Below, piece after piece: positions 18,073 to 26,418 of a stretch of DNA of 64,000 bases. Source of the stretch: Gammaproteobacteria bacterium. GTDB lineage: Bacteria; Pseudomonadota; Gammaproteobacteria; Pseudomonadales; Porticoccaceae. The notes under the pieces were generated by a model, which searched no databases, was not told where the DNA came from, and saw nothing but the letters and a program-made list of their open reading frames with translations. Position numbers and translations under genes: made by a program. The stretch's first letter is position 1. Each line of letters opens with the position of its first letter. The stretch spans positions 620,001 to 684,000 of the forward strand of contig JAGPUW010000025.1 in NCBI GenBank assembly GCA_018069465.1, in the 5' to 3' direction.

Positions 18073-18300
18073 TAAAGCAGCTACCTGTTGTTAGATTTTT
18101 ATTCCGGGCCTAGCTTAGAACGGACATCTAAACCTGGCCAAGGAAGGGAAGCATAATCCGCTGTCCTCATAGCGTCACGGACACAGGTCACAAGTCAAAA
18201 CTCGATATTTTATTCAATTTCTTATTTAGCTGGCTGACTTATCATTATTGTTATGCCCGTATTGAGTGAATGATAATCCAAAGGGCGGAGAACAATACAT

Positions 18301-18332
18301 AAAAAAACGGCGACCGAGGCCACCGTTTTTTT
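18301..18332. terminator. bidirectional intrinsic terminator
   Basis: AAAAAAACGG and CCGTTTTTTT flank a 12-base GC-rich centre, giving a stem with T-runs on both strands. It lies just past the stop of the minus-strand gene at 18351. Confidence 0.85.
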
Positions 18333-18350
18333 AGAGCAGTCGACGCTAAA

Positions 18351-19448
18351 TTAAGCGGCTTCGTAGCCTTCTACTTCCCACTTTTGCACGACGGGAACCA
18401 CTTCCTCGGCAAACAAAGTCATGCTCTTCTTCGCATAGTCGTAAGGCATGCCAGCGAAGCTAAAGGAGCAGTTAATATCCATGGCACCAATGATGTCCTG
18501 AATACCCTTAATTTTTTCCAGACACTGCTCGGGAGTGCCCCATATTTGTAAGTCGGTGAAGGCTTTACCCATCACATCATCACCCGCAGCGCGCGCTGAC
18601 TTCGCGGCTTCATGATAGAAGTCATATGCACCACCACCTTTAGAAGCGAAGTGCTCGCCGGTCATTTCATAGTGAGCCATGGCTGAAATCCAGTAATCGG
18701 ACATGTACTTGTAGGCCATTTCTTCGGCTTTCTTCGGATCTTTATCGCAGATCACAAACAGGTTGGCGCTAGTCGGTGGCGCTTTGTGACCCTGCTCGCG
18801 CTGGTAGTGCTCACGCCAGATATTGATCTCTTTAGCGCGGCTCTCCCAGGGGCCGATAGCAAAGGTCATAATCGCACCGCCAAGCTTGGCCGCATGAGGT
18901 GCTGTGTCGGGTGACATGGAAACGATAAAAGTACGGTCTTTGAAGGACTTGAAAGGGCGCGGGCGAATCTCACGACGCTCCTGCTTAAAGTAAGGACCGT
19001 CGCCTTCCATAAAGCCGGTTTCCAGCGCATCGATAATCATTGCTGCCGACTCGTTCATGCGGTCGCGAGACTCGGCCATATCAATGCCAAAGCCATCGTA
19101 TTCAATCTGTGCCAGGCCACGACCCAAGCCCATCATCGCACGACCTTTAGACATGTTGTCGAGCATGGACATGCTGGTTGCCAGGCGGATGGGGTCTTTG
19201 TGCCAGGGCAAAATCAGCGCCGCAGTACCGAGACTAATACGTGAGGTCTGACCAGCCATAAAGGCCAAAAACTGGGGGATGTCCGGGCTTAGTGTGTAGT
19301 CGGTAAAGTGATGCTCTACCGCCCAGATGGAATCCAGACCCAGTGGCTCAGTCATGAGTGCAATTTCCAACTCATTCTGATACATATCGTAATCAGTCTG
19401 ATCTATGTTGGGGTGGTTTTGAAACAACATCAAGTGTCCGACTTTCAT
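18351..19448 (-). CDS. LLM-class flavin-dependent oxidoreductase
   Basis: The 365-residue protein is a luciferase-like monooxygenase with SIWAVEHHFTDY near residue 40, LPWHKDPIRLATSMSMLDNMSKGRAMMGLGRG near 80-110, SMSPDTAPHAAK near 193 and WGTPEQCLEKI near 316. It is a close paralogue of the next protein (19657-20751), sharing long blocks including the ESRDRMN and ERREIRPRP motifs, and a more distant relative of the one at 14675. A terminator on either side shows it is transcribed alone. GGAGA precedes the ATG. Probably an FMN-dependent oxygenase of an organic compound; substrate unknown. Confidence 0.9.
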   Translation of the reverse strand: MKVGHLMLFQNHPNIDQTDYDMYQNELEIALMTEPLGLDSIWAVEHHFTDYTLSPDIPQFLAFMAGQTSRISLGTAALILPWHKDPIRLATSMSMLDNMSKGRAMMGLGRGLAQIEYDGFGIDMAESRDRMNESAAMIIDALETGFMEGDGPYFKQERREIRPRPFKSFKDRTFIVSMSPDTAPHAAKLGGAIMTFAIGPWESRAKEINIWREHYQREQGHKAPPTSANLFVICDKDPKKAEEMAYKYMSDYWISAMAHYEMTGEHFASKGGGAYDFYHEAAKSARAAGDDVMGKAFTDLQIWGTPEQCLEKIKGIQDIIGAMDINCSFSFAGMPYDYAKKSMTLFAEEVVPVVQKWEVEGYEAA

Positions 19449-19569
19449 AATACTTTCTCCGGGCGTTTAAAAACTTAACTAGAATTTGTGCTGGGCATTT
19501 TGCCAGCACTGCGCCCAAAACAAACGCCCAACTTCCACCCCCCTTGATCCAGAACAAGCAATCGAAAAC

Positions 19570-19605
19570 AAAAAAAAGCCGGTGAGTAAACTCACCGGCT
19601 TTTTT
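19570..19605. terminator. bidirectional intrinsic terminator
   Basis: AAAAAAGCCGGTGAG and CTCACCGGCTTTTTT form a stem of about 15 bp around a TAAA loop between two minus-strand oxidoreductase genes, ending transcription of the one at 19657. Confidence 0.9.
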
Positions 19606-19656
19606 GGGTGGGCCGCCGAACTAGCGGCACCCAAACAAGGTATCCTCAGCTTTGCT

Positions 19657-20751
19657 TTAGCCTGCTTTGACACCTGCCCAGTCGTTTTTCAGCACTGGTA
19701 ATACTTTTTCACCGAACAACTGGATGTTCTTTTTAGCCATGTCATAGGGCATGCCCGAATAGCTAAAGGTGACATTGACATCGATGTTACCGACCAGATC
19801 TTCAATGCCTTTAACCATTTCGAGGACCTGCTCTGGCGTGCCATAAATCTGGCAATCGGTGAACATTTTAGCCATGCCTTCGTCACCAATGTGCTTCAGC
19901 GCTTCGGCAGACTTTGCGTAGTGGTCGTATTCACCACCGCCTTTACCGGAGAAGTGATCGCCCTTCATTTCATAGTGATTCATGGCGCTAATCCAGTAGC
20001 GTCCCATGTACTTGTGGGCCATCTCTTTGGCTTTACCGGCATCTTCATCGACATAGCAGATCACATTGGCAACCGAGTTGGGCGCTGGGCGCTTCCACTC
20101 TTCCTCAAACTTTTCGCGCCACAGATCGATATCGGGCTTGCGTTTTTCCCAGGGCCCAATGGCGAAGGTCATCAAGGCGCCGCCAATTTTAGCCGCGTGA
20201 GGCACTGTGTCGGGAGACATGGAAACCACAAAGGTGCGATCGCGGAAGGTACGCAGGGGCCGCGGACGAATCTCACGGCGCTCCTGAATAAAGTGGCCGC
20301 TGCTGCTCTCCATAAAGCCCGTGTCCAGCGCCTCTGTAATCAGCATCGCCGACTGGTTCATGCGGTCGCGCGACTCGTCCATCGAAATACCAAAACCGTC
20401 ATATTCAACTTGTGCCAAACCGCGACCAAAACCGGCCATTGCGCGACCGCCCGATAAATTGTCCAGCATGGCAAAGTCTGTCGCCACACGCAGTGGGTCT
20501 TTGTGCCAGGGCAAAATCACTGCCGCCGTACCCAGCTTCAGCGTGGTGGTGCGGCCCGCCATGTAGGAAAGAAACTCGATAATATTGGGCGATAAAACAT
20601 AGTCGGTAAAATGGTGCTCGGTACACCAGATGGAATCAAAGCCCAGTGGCTCTGTCATATCGGCTACGGCGAGCTCGTTGAGGTATATCTCGGCATCCGT
20701 CATCTTCAAATCGGGATGGCATTGGAAAAACATTAAATGTCCCACTTCCAT
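19657..20751 (-). CDS. LLM-class flavin-dependent oxidoreductase
   Basis: This 364-residue luciferase-like protein shares the family blocks with its paralogue at 18351: SIWCTEHHFTDY, LPWHKDPLRVATDFAMLDNLSGGRAMAGFGRG, ESRDRMNQSA, ERREIRPRP and YGTPEQVLEM. Tandem paralogues with separate terminators suggest duplication followed by diverged regulation or substrate range. AGAGGA precedes the ATG. Downstream lies a strong terminator; upstream lie a terminator and a long palindromic element. Confidence 0.9.
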   Translation of the reverse strand: MEVGHLMFFQCHPDLKMTDAEIYLNELAVADMTEPLGFDSIWCTEHHFTDYVLSPNIIEFLSYMAGRTTTLKLGTAAVILPWHKDPLRVATDFAMLDNLSGGRAMAGFGRGLAQVEYDGFGISMDESRDRMNQSAMLITEALDTGFMESSSGHFIQERREIRPRPLRTFRDRTFVVSMSPDTVPHAAKIGGALMTFAIGPWEKRKPDIDLWREKFEEEWKRPAPNSVANVICYVDEDAGKAKEMAHKYMGRYWISAMNHYEMKGDHFSGKGGGEYDHYAKSAEALKHIGDEGMAKMFTDCQIYGTPEQVLEMVKGIEDLVGNIDVNVTFSYSGMPYDMAKKNIQLFGEKVLPVLKNDWAGVKAG

Positions 20752-20789
20752 GGTTCTGTCCTCTCTGTCTAAGTTTGTCGTTTTTTAGT

Positions 20790-20818
20790 TTTAAAATAAA
20801 ACGGCCTCAAGAGGCCTT
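20790..20818 (-). terminator. intrinsic terminator, minus strand
   Basis: On the minus strand GGCCTCTTGAGGCC is followed by GTTTTATTTT. It would stop transcripts arriving from the CoA-transferase gene at 21201. Its right edge touches the palindromic element at 20815. Confidence 0.7.
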
Positions 20819-20945
20819 TGCACGGGAGATGATTTTGATTTCAGGCAAGGCAAAAAAGCGCGCAGAGAGGGAATTTACACGTGTAAATGACCGATTGAGC
20901 ACTTTTTTAACGCAGCATGGGAGCAAAATGGCTCTCGTGCAAAGG
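20815..20945. repeat. about 131-bp imperfect palindromic intergenic element
   Basis: The element is symmetric about 20880/20881. The centre is the perfect 16-bp palindrome ATTTACACGTGTAAAT (20873-20888). The outer arms, 20815-20837 and 20924-20945, both read close to CCTTTGCACG-GAG...ATTTTG when the right arm is reverse-complemented. The middle arms share an AAAAAAG/CTTTTTT block with a small offset. It has no coding potential that I trust. The structure is that of a MITE-like or REP-like element able to fold into one long hairpin. Only one copy is in this window, so whether it is a genome repeat is inference. Confidence 0.7.
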
Positions 20946-21200
20946 TCTCCTCAAGTAAAACCCACCCTAAGCGGCCACACTGACAAAACCAGTAAAACCC
21001 AGAGCAGGGGAAAATTATCAATCTGATTGCAGGCCACCGATCCATGTGTGGCAGAGATTAGCGATTGCAGATAATGCCGAGTCTAGTGCCTGTATCTGAA
21101 CGTACAGTGTGCAGAAGCATTTCGGCCAAAGGGGTCGATTCTAACAGTTTTTAATCGCCCCACCCGAGGGGAAAGCCTCTACCCACAGGTGGCAAGCGCT

Positions 21201-22484
21201 CTAAAAAGCGCTCATCAACTGCTGCCACTGGGCAGTAAGCTCAGCACGGAAAGTCGGGTGGGCAATGGCGATCAGGGCCTCTGCCCGCTTTTCAACGGAC
21301 AAATTCGACAGCCTTGCCACACCGTGCTCGGTGACTACATAGTCGACGTCATTGCGAATAGCCGTAACCGGTGCGATCGACAGCAGGGGCGCAATTTTGG
21401 AGATAGTGCCGCCCTTAGCGGTGGACTGCAGGGCGATAATGCTGCGCCCCCCTTTCGAGGAACGGGCACCGCGCAAAAAGTCGACCAGCCCGCCGCCACC
21501 GCCTATTTGCTTACCTTTAATGGTTTCGCTATTAATCTGCCCGAACAGGTCGATCTCAAGAGTGGTATTGATCGCCACAAGATTATCGAGCTGGGCCAGC
21601 ACGCCGGCATTGTGGGTGTAGGTCACCGAGCGCATGCGCAAATCTGGATAGCTCGCACACCACTGATAAAACTCACGGCTACCGGCGACAATACCGGTGG
21701 TCACTTTGCCCCGATCCACTCCCTTCTTACTGCCATTCACCACACCGGACTCAACCAGCGGCACGAAGGCTTCGGTCAATAGCCCGGTATGTACGCCGAG
21801 GTCTTTTTTATCGCCGAGGGTTTGCAGTATCGATACCGGCAATGCGCCTATGCCCAGCTGCAGGCAGTCGCCATCGTTGACCAGAGCGGCAATATGCTCG
21901 GCAATCACCAGATCGAGCTCACCACCCGCCGCCACGCTGTATTCCAGCAGTGACGAGCTAGCCGCGACGCTGTAATCGATATCCGCCAGCGGTATTTGCA
22001 GGGCATCACTAATATAGGGCATGTTGGGATTGATCTCGGCGATGAGTACATCGGCCCTGCTGAGCATTTCCTGGGAATAGTCCGCATGCAAGCTGGCACT
22101 GCACTGGCCCTGTGCATTGGGCTCAGACACTTTAATCAGGGCAATATTGATATTGTAATCGTCGTCCATCGCCCGGTAGCGCGCCGAGTGGTAAGCGGGC
22201 ACATACTCCAGTCGCCCCTGCTGGTGAAGGGGCCGGTAACTGCCGAGAAAGAAGCCGGTATTCAACACAGCCTTGCTGGATACGCGATCGAGATCGGTCG
22301 CGGTCAAACCCGGCACCGAGCAGTCGATCACCCGAAATACGGTACTCAGCTCGGCCTCTGCCAGCACATCCAGTACGGCATTGGGTTGGCCGCAACCACC
22401 ACTGATAAAGACGGTCACTCCATCCACAAAGTGCTGACGAATACTTTCTACGCTTAAGGTAGCCGGTTGTTGTAACGATGCCAT
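21201..22484 (-). CDS. acetyl-CoA hydrolase/CoA-transferase family protein
   Basis: The 427-residue protein resembles the acetyl-CoA hydrolase/4-hydroxybutyrate CoA-transferase family. The LQLGIGALPVSIL region (near residue 205) and HTGLLTEAFVPLVESG match the acyl-CoA binding and catalytic-glutamate area, and VVTEHGVARL near the C-terminus is characteristic. Such enzymes exchange CoA between acetate or acetyl-CoA and short acids. With the family III CoA-transferase at 5371 it supports an organic-acid catabolism theme for this half of the window. AGAGGGT precedes the ATG; it is monocistronic as far as seen. Confidence 0.88.
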   Translation of the reverse strand: MASLQQPATLSVESIRQHFVDGVTVFISGGCGQPNAVLDVLAEAELSTVFRVIDCSVPGLTATDLDRVSSKAVLNTGFFLGSYRPLHQQGRLEYVPAYHSARYRAMDDDYNINIALIKVSEPNAQGQCSASLHADYSQEMLSRADVLIAEINPNMPYISDALQIPLADIDYSVAASSSLLEYSVAAGGELDLVIAEHIAALVNDGDCLQLGIGALPVSILQTLGDKKDLGVHTGLLTEAFVPLVESGVVNGSKKGVDRGKVTTGIVAGSREFYQWCASYPDLRMRSVTYTHNAGVLAQLDNLVAINTTLEIDLFGQINSETIKGKQIGGGGGLVDFLRGARSSKGGRSIIALQSTAKGGTISKIAPLLSIAPVTAIRNDVDYVVTEHGVARLSNLSVEKRAEALIAIAHPTFRAELTAQWQQLMSAF

Positions 22485-22728
22485 ATGGATTTACCCTCTA
22501 TTTAGACGACGCTATTCACTTAAAAAGCTGTGAACGGAATAAGTTAAAACTGGCGGGCAATTTATCACAGCCCCGCTATCGCTCACCAGAGTAAAGCCAC
22601 ATGGCGGGTTACCCGTGCAAGCCCCACAACAGAGCGAGCCGCACGATAATGTCGCTTTATTGCCCTCGTAGAAGAAAAAAACAAAGCACAAACCGTCATT
22701 TTCCATTGAAAACATAGGGCTTATAAAG

Positions 22729-22745
22729 TTGGCACAGGATTTGTA
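22729..22745 (+). promoter_or_regulatory. sigma-54-type promoter for the porin
   Basis: TTGGCACAGGATTTGTA has GG at 22731-22732 and GT at 22743-22744 with the required 10-base spacing (consensus GG-N10-GC; the last base of the -12 element differs). Predicted transcription start is near 22756, about 157 bases before the porin ATG. Confidence 0.7.
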
Positions 22746-22806
22746 TTAACAATATTGGCAATCATCAACATGGGTATTTAGATTAACCCGCCACTGGGCA
22801 ACGTAG

Positions 22807-22848
22807 TCCATAGATCCCCAGCCCCTGGTGATCTATGGATTTTTTTTT
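22807..22848 (+). promoter_or_regulatory. leader terminator (attenuator) upstream of the porin
   Basis: TCCATAGATC (22807-22816) pairs perfectly with GATCTATGGA (22830-22839). An inner CCAG/CTGG stem closes a 3-base loop, and nine T residues follow. This is a full intrinsic terminator between a promoter and the porin start codon at 22913, so expression requires antitermination. The candidate factor is NasT, encoded just downstream. I could not confirm the two hexaloop hairpins known for ANTAR RNA targets. Confidence 0.8.
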
Positions 22849-22912
22849 GCCGAAAAAAAGAAGTAATGATCGTTGATTATTACTTGCTGTAATTAACATG
22901 AGGGAAATTGGT

Positions 22913-24142
22913 ATGTTGAAAAAATTTAAGAAAACAGCGCCTGCAGCAGCAATTAGCATGGCCGTTTTGGGTCTGTCAGCACCGATGCTGGCTAACGCAG
23001 ATCTCATTGCTGACAGCATCAGCAAAGCGCTAAACGAAGGTGATATCGCCTTAAACCTGCGCTATCGCTACGAGTACGTCGATCAAGACGGCAAACCCGA
23101 AGATGCTAATGCATCGACCCTGAGATCCAGAATCACCATGAAATCAGGCGCAGTGGGCGGCTTTACCGGTTTGGTTGAAGTCGACAATGTCAGTTACATC
23201 GGCAGCGACAACTTCAATAATACCGAAAATGGAAAAGCCGACTACCCTGCAGTGGCCGACCCCGACTACACCGAAATCAACCAGGCATTTATCAGCTACG
23301 CCTTCGATGACAAGAACACCGCTACCGTGGGTCGCCAACGCATTAACCACAGCGGCCAGCGCTTTCTTGGCGGTGTTGGCTGGCGTCAAAACGAACAGAC
23401 ATTTGATGCAGCCAGCCTAAAATTTTCTCCTATTGACGGCCTCACCATCGATTACAGCTATATATGGGACGTTAATCGTATTTTTGGCCCAGAGGGAGCC
23501 GACGCGGATTTTGAAGGCGACAGCCACGCACTTATCGCCACTTATAAAATAGCTGACGGCCATACCATCTCCGGCTTTAGTTATTTGCTGGATCTTGATG
23601 AAGCTCCCGCACTCTCCAGCAGCACTTACGGCCTGGAATACAAGGGTGGATTCAAAGTCAGCGACGCTGTCAGCCTCGGCGTCAACTTATCTTATGCCGA
23701 ACAAAGTGACTATAAAGACAGCGCATTAGATTACGACGCCGGCTACTACTTTGCCGAAATCTCAGCAAAAACAAAACCTGTGACGGTAGCACTAGGCTAT
23801 GAAGTACTTGAAAGTGACAACGGCGTTGGTTTCAAAACCCCACTGGCCACGCTGCACAAATTTCAGGGCTTTGCCGATATGTTCCTGGTCACACCCGCTG
23901 GTGGTATTGAAGATACCTACTTGAAAGTAGCCACCAAAGTCGGCGGAGTGAAGCTTATTGCCTTCTACCATGATTTTGAAGCCGAAACAGGCGGTATGGA
24001 TTACGGCAGCGAAATCGACTTAATCGCCGCCTATAAGTTTGGCAAAAATTATAGCGTGCTCTTTAAATATGCCGCCTATGATGCCGATGATTACAAAGCT
24101 GACACCGATAAAGCCTGGTTAATGTTAACCGCGGCCTTTTAA
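22913..24142 (+). CDS. outer-membrane porin of the alginate-export-like barrel type, nitrate regulon
   Basis: The ATG at 22913 is preferred to the one at 22898 because GAGGGA lies 7-8 bases upstream. The 409-residue product has a signal peptide (cleavage after NADL region, about residue 28) and then amphipathic beta strands: LNLRYRYEYVDQDG, STLRSRITMKSG, ATVGRQRINHSGQRFLGG. It ends in LMLTAAF with a terminal Phe, as outer-membrane barrels do. The early segments resemble PF13372-type porins. Its sigma-54 promoter and leader terminator copy those of nrtA, and nasT-nasS follow, so it is probably the outer-membrane route for nitrate. That substrate is inference. Confidence 0.8.
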   Translation: MLKKFKKTAPAAAISMAVLGLSAPMLANADLIADSISKALNEGDIALNLRYRYEYVDQDGKPEDANASTLRSRITMKSGAVGGFTGLVEVDNVSYIGSDNFNNTENGKADYPAVADPDYTEINQAFISYAFDDKNTATVGRQRINHSGQRFLGGVGWRQNEQTFDAASLKFSPIDGLTIDYSYIWDVNRIFGPEGADADFEGDSHALIATYKIADGHTISGFSYLLDLDEAPALSSSTYGLEYKGGFKVSDAVSLGVNLSYAEQSDYKDSALDYDAGYYFAEISAKTKPVTVALGYEVLESDNGVGFKTPLATLHKFQGFADMFLVTPAGGIEDTYLKVATKVGGVKLIAFYHDFEAETGGMDYGSEIDLIAAYKFGKNYSVLFKYAAYDADDYKADTDKAWLMLTAAF

Positions 24143-24166
24143 TTAGCGCCCAACTACGGCTACCAA

Positions 24167-24209
24167 CTACAGGGGCTGGAACAATAAATCGCATACGCCG
24201 CCCCTGTAG
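24167..24209. other. 10-bp inverted repeat between porin and nasT
   Basis: CTACAGGGGC (24167-24176) and GCCCCTGTAG (24200-24209) are perfect inverted repeats separated by 23 bases. No T-run follows. It could be a weak terminator of the porin transcript or an operator for nasT. Confidence 0.5.
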
Positions 24210-24273
24210 ACATTGAGAAACAGCCTTTGTATTTAAACGGGTTTTTAGGGTCATTATTATTGGCAAGCGCTGA

Positions 24274-24879
24274 ATGACACACTCCAACGATAAGAGTCTT
24301 CGAGTGATGCTAGTCGATGATCATCCCCAACGAGCAGCAATGGTCGAGCAAACGCTAGAAACCTGTGGATTTAATGTGGTCTCCGTTTTGGCCAGTGCAT
24401 CGGGTCTGCTATTTCAGATCCAACAGCACGCCCCTCATGTAGTGATGATCGATATTGAATCCCCCGACAGAGACATACTGGAGAGTCTGTCCCTTATTAA
24501 CCAGCACAACCCAACGCCCGTCGTGATGTTTTCCAACGAAGACGACCCAGGATTCATCCACCAGGCTATTAATGCAGGGGTTAGCGCTTACATGATGGAA
24601 GATATTAATCCTGAAAAAGTAAAGCCCGTGATTGACGTCGCCATTGCCCAGTTTGAAATGTTTCAAACGTTGCGCCGACAACTCAATGACAGCCAGCAAG
24701 CACTGGATGATCGCAATATCATCGACAAAGCCAAACAACTGTTAATGAAGCACCAAAAAATATCAGAAAGCGATGCCTATAAAAATATTCGCACCCTCGC
24801 CATGAACAATAGTCAGACAATTGCCGAGGTCAGCCGCAACGTCATCGCTATTTTAGACAAAGGTAAATTGGAGCTATAG
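24274..24879 (+). CDS. nasT: nitrate-responsive ANTAR antiterminator NasT
   Basis: The 201-residue protein has an N-terminal receiver-like domain (VDDH at 14-17, MID with Asp60) and a C-terminal ANTAR RNA-binding domain (about 137-195; RNIIDKAKQLLMKH and the SDAYKNIRTLAM helix). NasT is held inactive by NasS without nitrate; nitrate releases it to bind leader RNA and prevent termination. Two leaders with terminators in this window, at 22807 and 26316, are obvious targets. The nasS start is only four bases downstream, matching the usual nasS/nasT pairing, though here nasT comes first. Confidence 0.9.
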   Translation: MTHSNDKSLRVMLVDDHPQRAAMVEQTLETCGFNVVSVLASASGLLFQIQQHAPHVVMIDIESPDRDILESLSLINQHNPTPVVMFSNEDDPGFIHQAINAGVSAYMMEDINPEKVKPVIDVAIAQFEMFQTLRRQLNDSQQALDDRNIIDKAKQLLMKHQKISESDAYKNIRTLAMNNSQTIAEVSRNVIAILDKGKLEL

Positions 24880-24883
24880 GGAA

Positions 24884-26083
24884 ATGAATATCAACAGTCT
24901 CAGTCCAGCTGAAAAGAATAATCTGGACATCGGCTTTATGCGTCTCACCGACAGTGCTCCTTTAATTATTGCTCAGGAAAAACATTTTTTTGAACGCTTC
25001 GGACTAACAGTTAATCTTAAAAGAGAGGTTTCCTGGGCCAACATTCGTGACAAAGTGGCGATCGGGTCTCTCGATGCCGCACAAATGCTAGCGCCCATGC
25101 CCCTGCTAACATCACCCGGCATAGACCACTGCAAAAGTCCCTTTATTACAGGTTTAATGCTGAGCCTAAATGGCAATGCCATCACCCTTGCAGAGAAAAT
25201 TAGCAAACAACTCGACTTGCCACCCAGCGATCAACCCGACCCAATATTAGCGGCACAAAGATTAAAGAAATTCATTGAAACCCAGCCGAGACAACTCACA
25301 CTCGCTACCGTTTACCCCTATTCATTGCATACCTTTCAGCTGCGCCACTGGCTGCAGTCGGGGGGGATATCACCCGACAGAGATATTAAAATTATCGTAC
25401 TGCCACCAGAACAAATGGTTGACAACCTTGCCCGTGGTTTGATTGATGGCTTTTGTGTAGGCGAGCCCTGGAATACAGTTGCCGTACAATCCGGTATTGG
25501 CTCAACCATGGTCTCCGGTTACCAAATATGGAACAACGCACCAGAAAAAATACTGGCTGTAACCGAACGCTGGCACCAGCAAAACCCATCGACACATCTA
25601 CGACTTCGCCTAGCACTGATGGAGGCGGCAAGCTGGTTATCGGATCCAGAAAACAGACAACTGGCGATCAGCATTCTTGCCCGCAAACAATATTTAAACC
25701 TTCCAGAACATATGATAAAACCCGCATTGCTAGGTAATTTTCAATACAGTAAACAAAGTAAAGCGGTTGAAAACACCGATTTTATTGTCTTCCATCGCTA
25801 CCATGCTGGCTTCCCCTGGCGATCCAGAGCCGAATATTTACTGCGAAAAAATTTCGAGCTGCAAGGGAGAACTGCCGATCGCAATAAAATCTACCCTTTG
25901 ATAAAAAAAGTCTATCGCACAGACCTCTATCGAGAGGCAGCGGCATTACTCGGCTACGACTGCCCCACTGACGATTACAAAGATGAAGGTAAAAACAATA
26001 CCACCTACACTTTTTCTGCGGGCATACAACTGGGTCCCGACCTTATTCTCAATGGTGAAACATTTTCACCCTGCCTTTGTTAA
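24884..26083 (+). CDS. nasS: cytoplasmic nitrate sensor NasS
   Basis: The 399-residue protein belongs to the NrtA/CmpA nitrate-binding family. It matches the periplasmic NrtA at 26419 in motif blocks (IGFMRLTDSAPLIIAQEKHFFERFGL versus the NrtA equivalent; GFCVGEPWN; PEKILAVTERW), yet has no signal peptide, as expected for the cytoplasmic sensor NasS. It binds nitrate or nitrite and then lets go of NasT. GGAGCTATAGGG precedes the ATG. The C-terminal 30 residues are not recognisably conserved with NrtA. It is co-transcribed with nasT. Confidence 0.9.
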   Translation: MNINSLSPAEKNNLDIGFMRLTDSAPLIIAQEKHFFERFGLTVNLKREVSWANIRDKVAIGSLDAAQMLAPMPLLTSPGIDHCKSPFITGLMLSLNGNAITLAEKISKQLDLPPSDQPDPILAAQRLKKFIETQPRQLTLATVYPYSLHTFQLRHWLQSGGISPDRDIKIIVLPPEQMVDNLARGLIDGFCVGEPWNTVAVQSGIGSTMVSGYQIWNNAPEKILAVTERWHQQNPSTHLRLRLALMEAASWLSDPENRQLAISILARKQYLNLPEHMIKPALLGNFQYSKQSKAVENTDFIVFHRYHAGFPWRSRAEYLLRKNFELQGRTADRNKIYPLIKKVYRTDLYREAAALLGYDCPTDDYKDEGKNNTTYTFSAGIQLGPDLILNGETFSPCLC

Positions 26084-26251
26084 AGCCCTAAAACCCAACT
26101 TGCACCCAAACAGGGCAAGAAGCTTAAGCCACCTCAAAAAAACTCCTCATCAGGCACCAAAAGGCCATCAAAAATTTATTCCATCCACCACTGTTTTTAT
26201 AAAACTGTAGTTAACACCTTATTTTTTAACATAAAAATAAAATTCCAATAG

Positions 26252-26268
26252 TTGGCATACAACTTGTA
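26252..26268 (+). promoter_or_regulatory. sigma-54-type promoter for nrtABC
   Basis: TTGGCATACAACTTGTA has GG at 26254-26255 and GT at 26266-26267, spacing 10, and closely resembles the porin promoter at 22729. The predicted start is near 26279, about 140 bases before the nrtA ATG. Confidence 0.7.
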
Positions 26269-26315
26269 TTAAGAACTGTGTACGTCGGATTAATTAACAT
26301 TGTTTAATGGCAACG

Positions 26316-26370
26316 AAGCCAGTCGATCACAAATACTATGTGTCTGTGAGTGCCTGGCTTTTTTTATTTT
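26316..26370 (+). promoter_or_regulatory. leader terminator (attenuator) upstream of nrtA
   Basis: AAGCCAG (26316-26322) pairs with CTGGCTT (26354-26360). An inner TCACA/TGTGA stem extends the hairpin, and TTTTTATTTT follows. It lies between the sigma-54-type promoter and the nrtA start, so read-through must be regulated, most simply by NasT. A smaller hairpin ATTAA/TTAAT with a six-base loop precedes it, but the loop lacks the A1/G4 pattern reported for ANTAR targets. Confidence 0.75.
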
Positions 26371-26418
26371 GTTATCACTCACCGTGCTAACAAGCTTATG
26401 AAGTAAGGAGTTTTATTT

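Noticed and set aside
19479-19701. Open frames of 64 and 71 codons on both strands across the terminator
   Set aside because: Both read through the inverted repeat of a bidirectional terminator, and their apparent similarity to each other comes from that palindrome.
20775-21026. 83-codon frame over the palindromic element
   Set aside because: It is composed largely of the terminator and palindrome; no start signal or domain.
21189-21782. 197-codon plus-strand frame
   Set aside because: It is antisense to the strongly supported CoA-transferase gene at 21201-22484.
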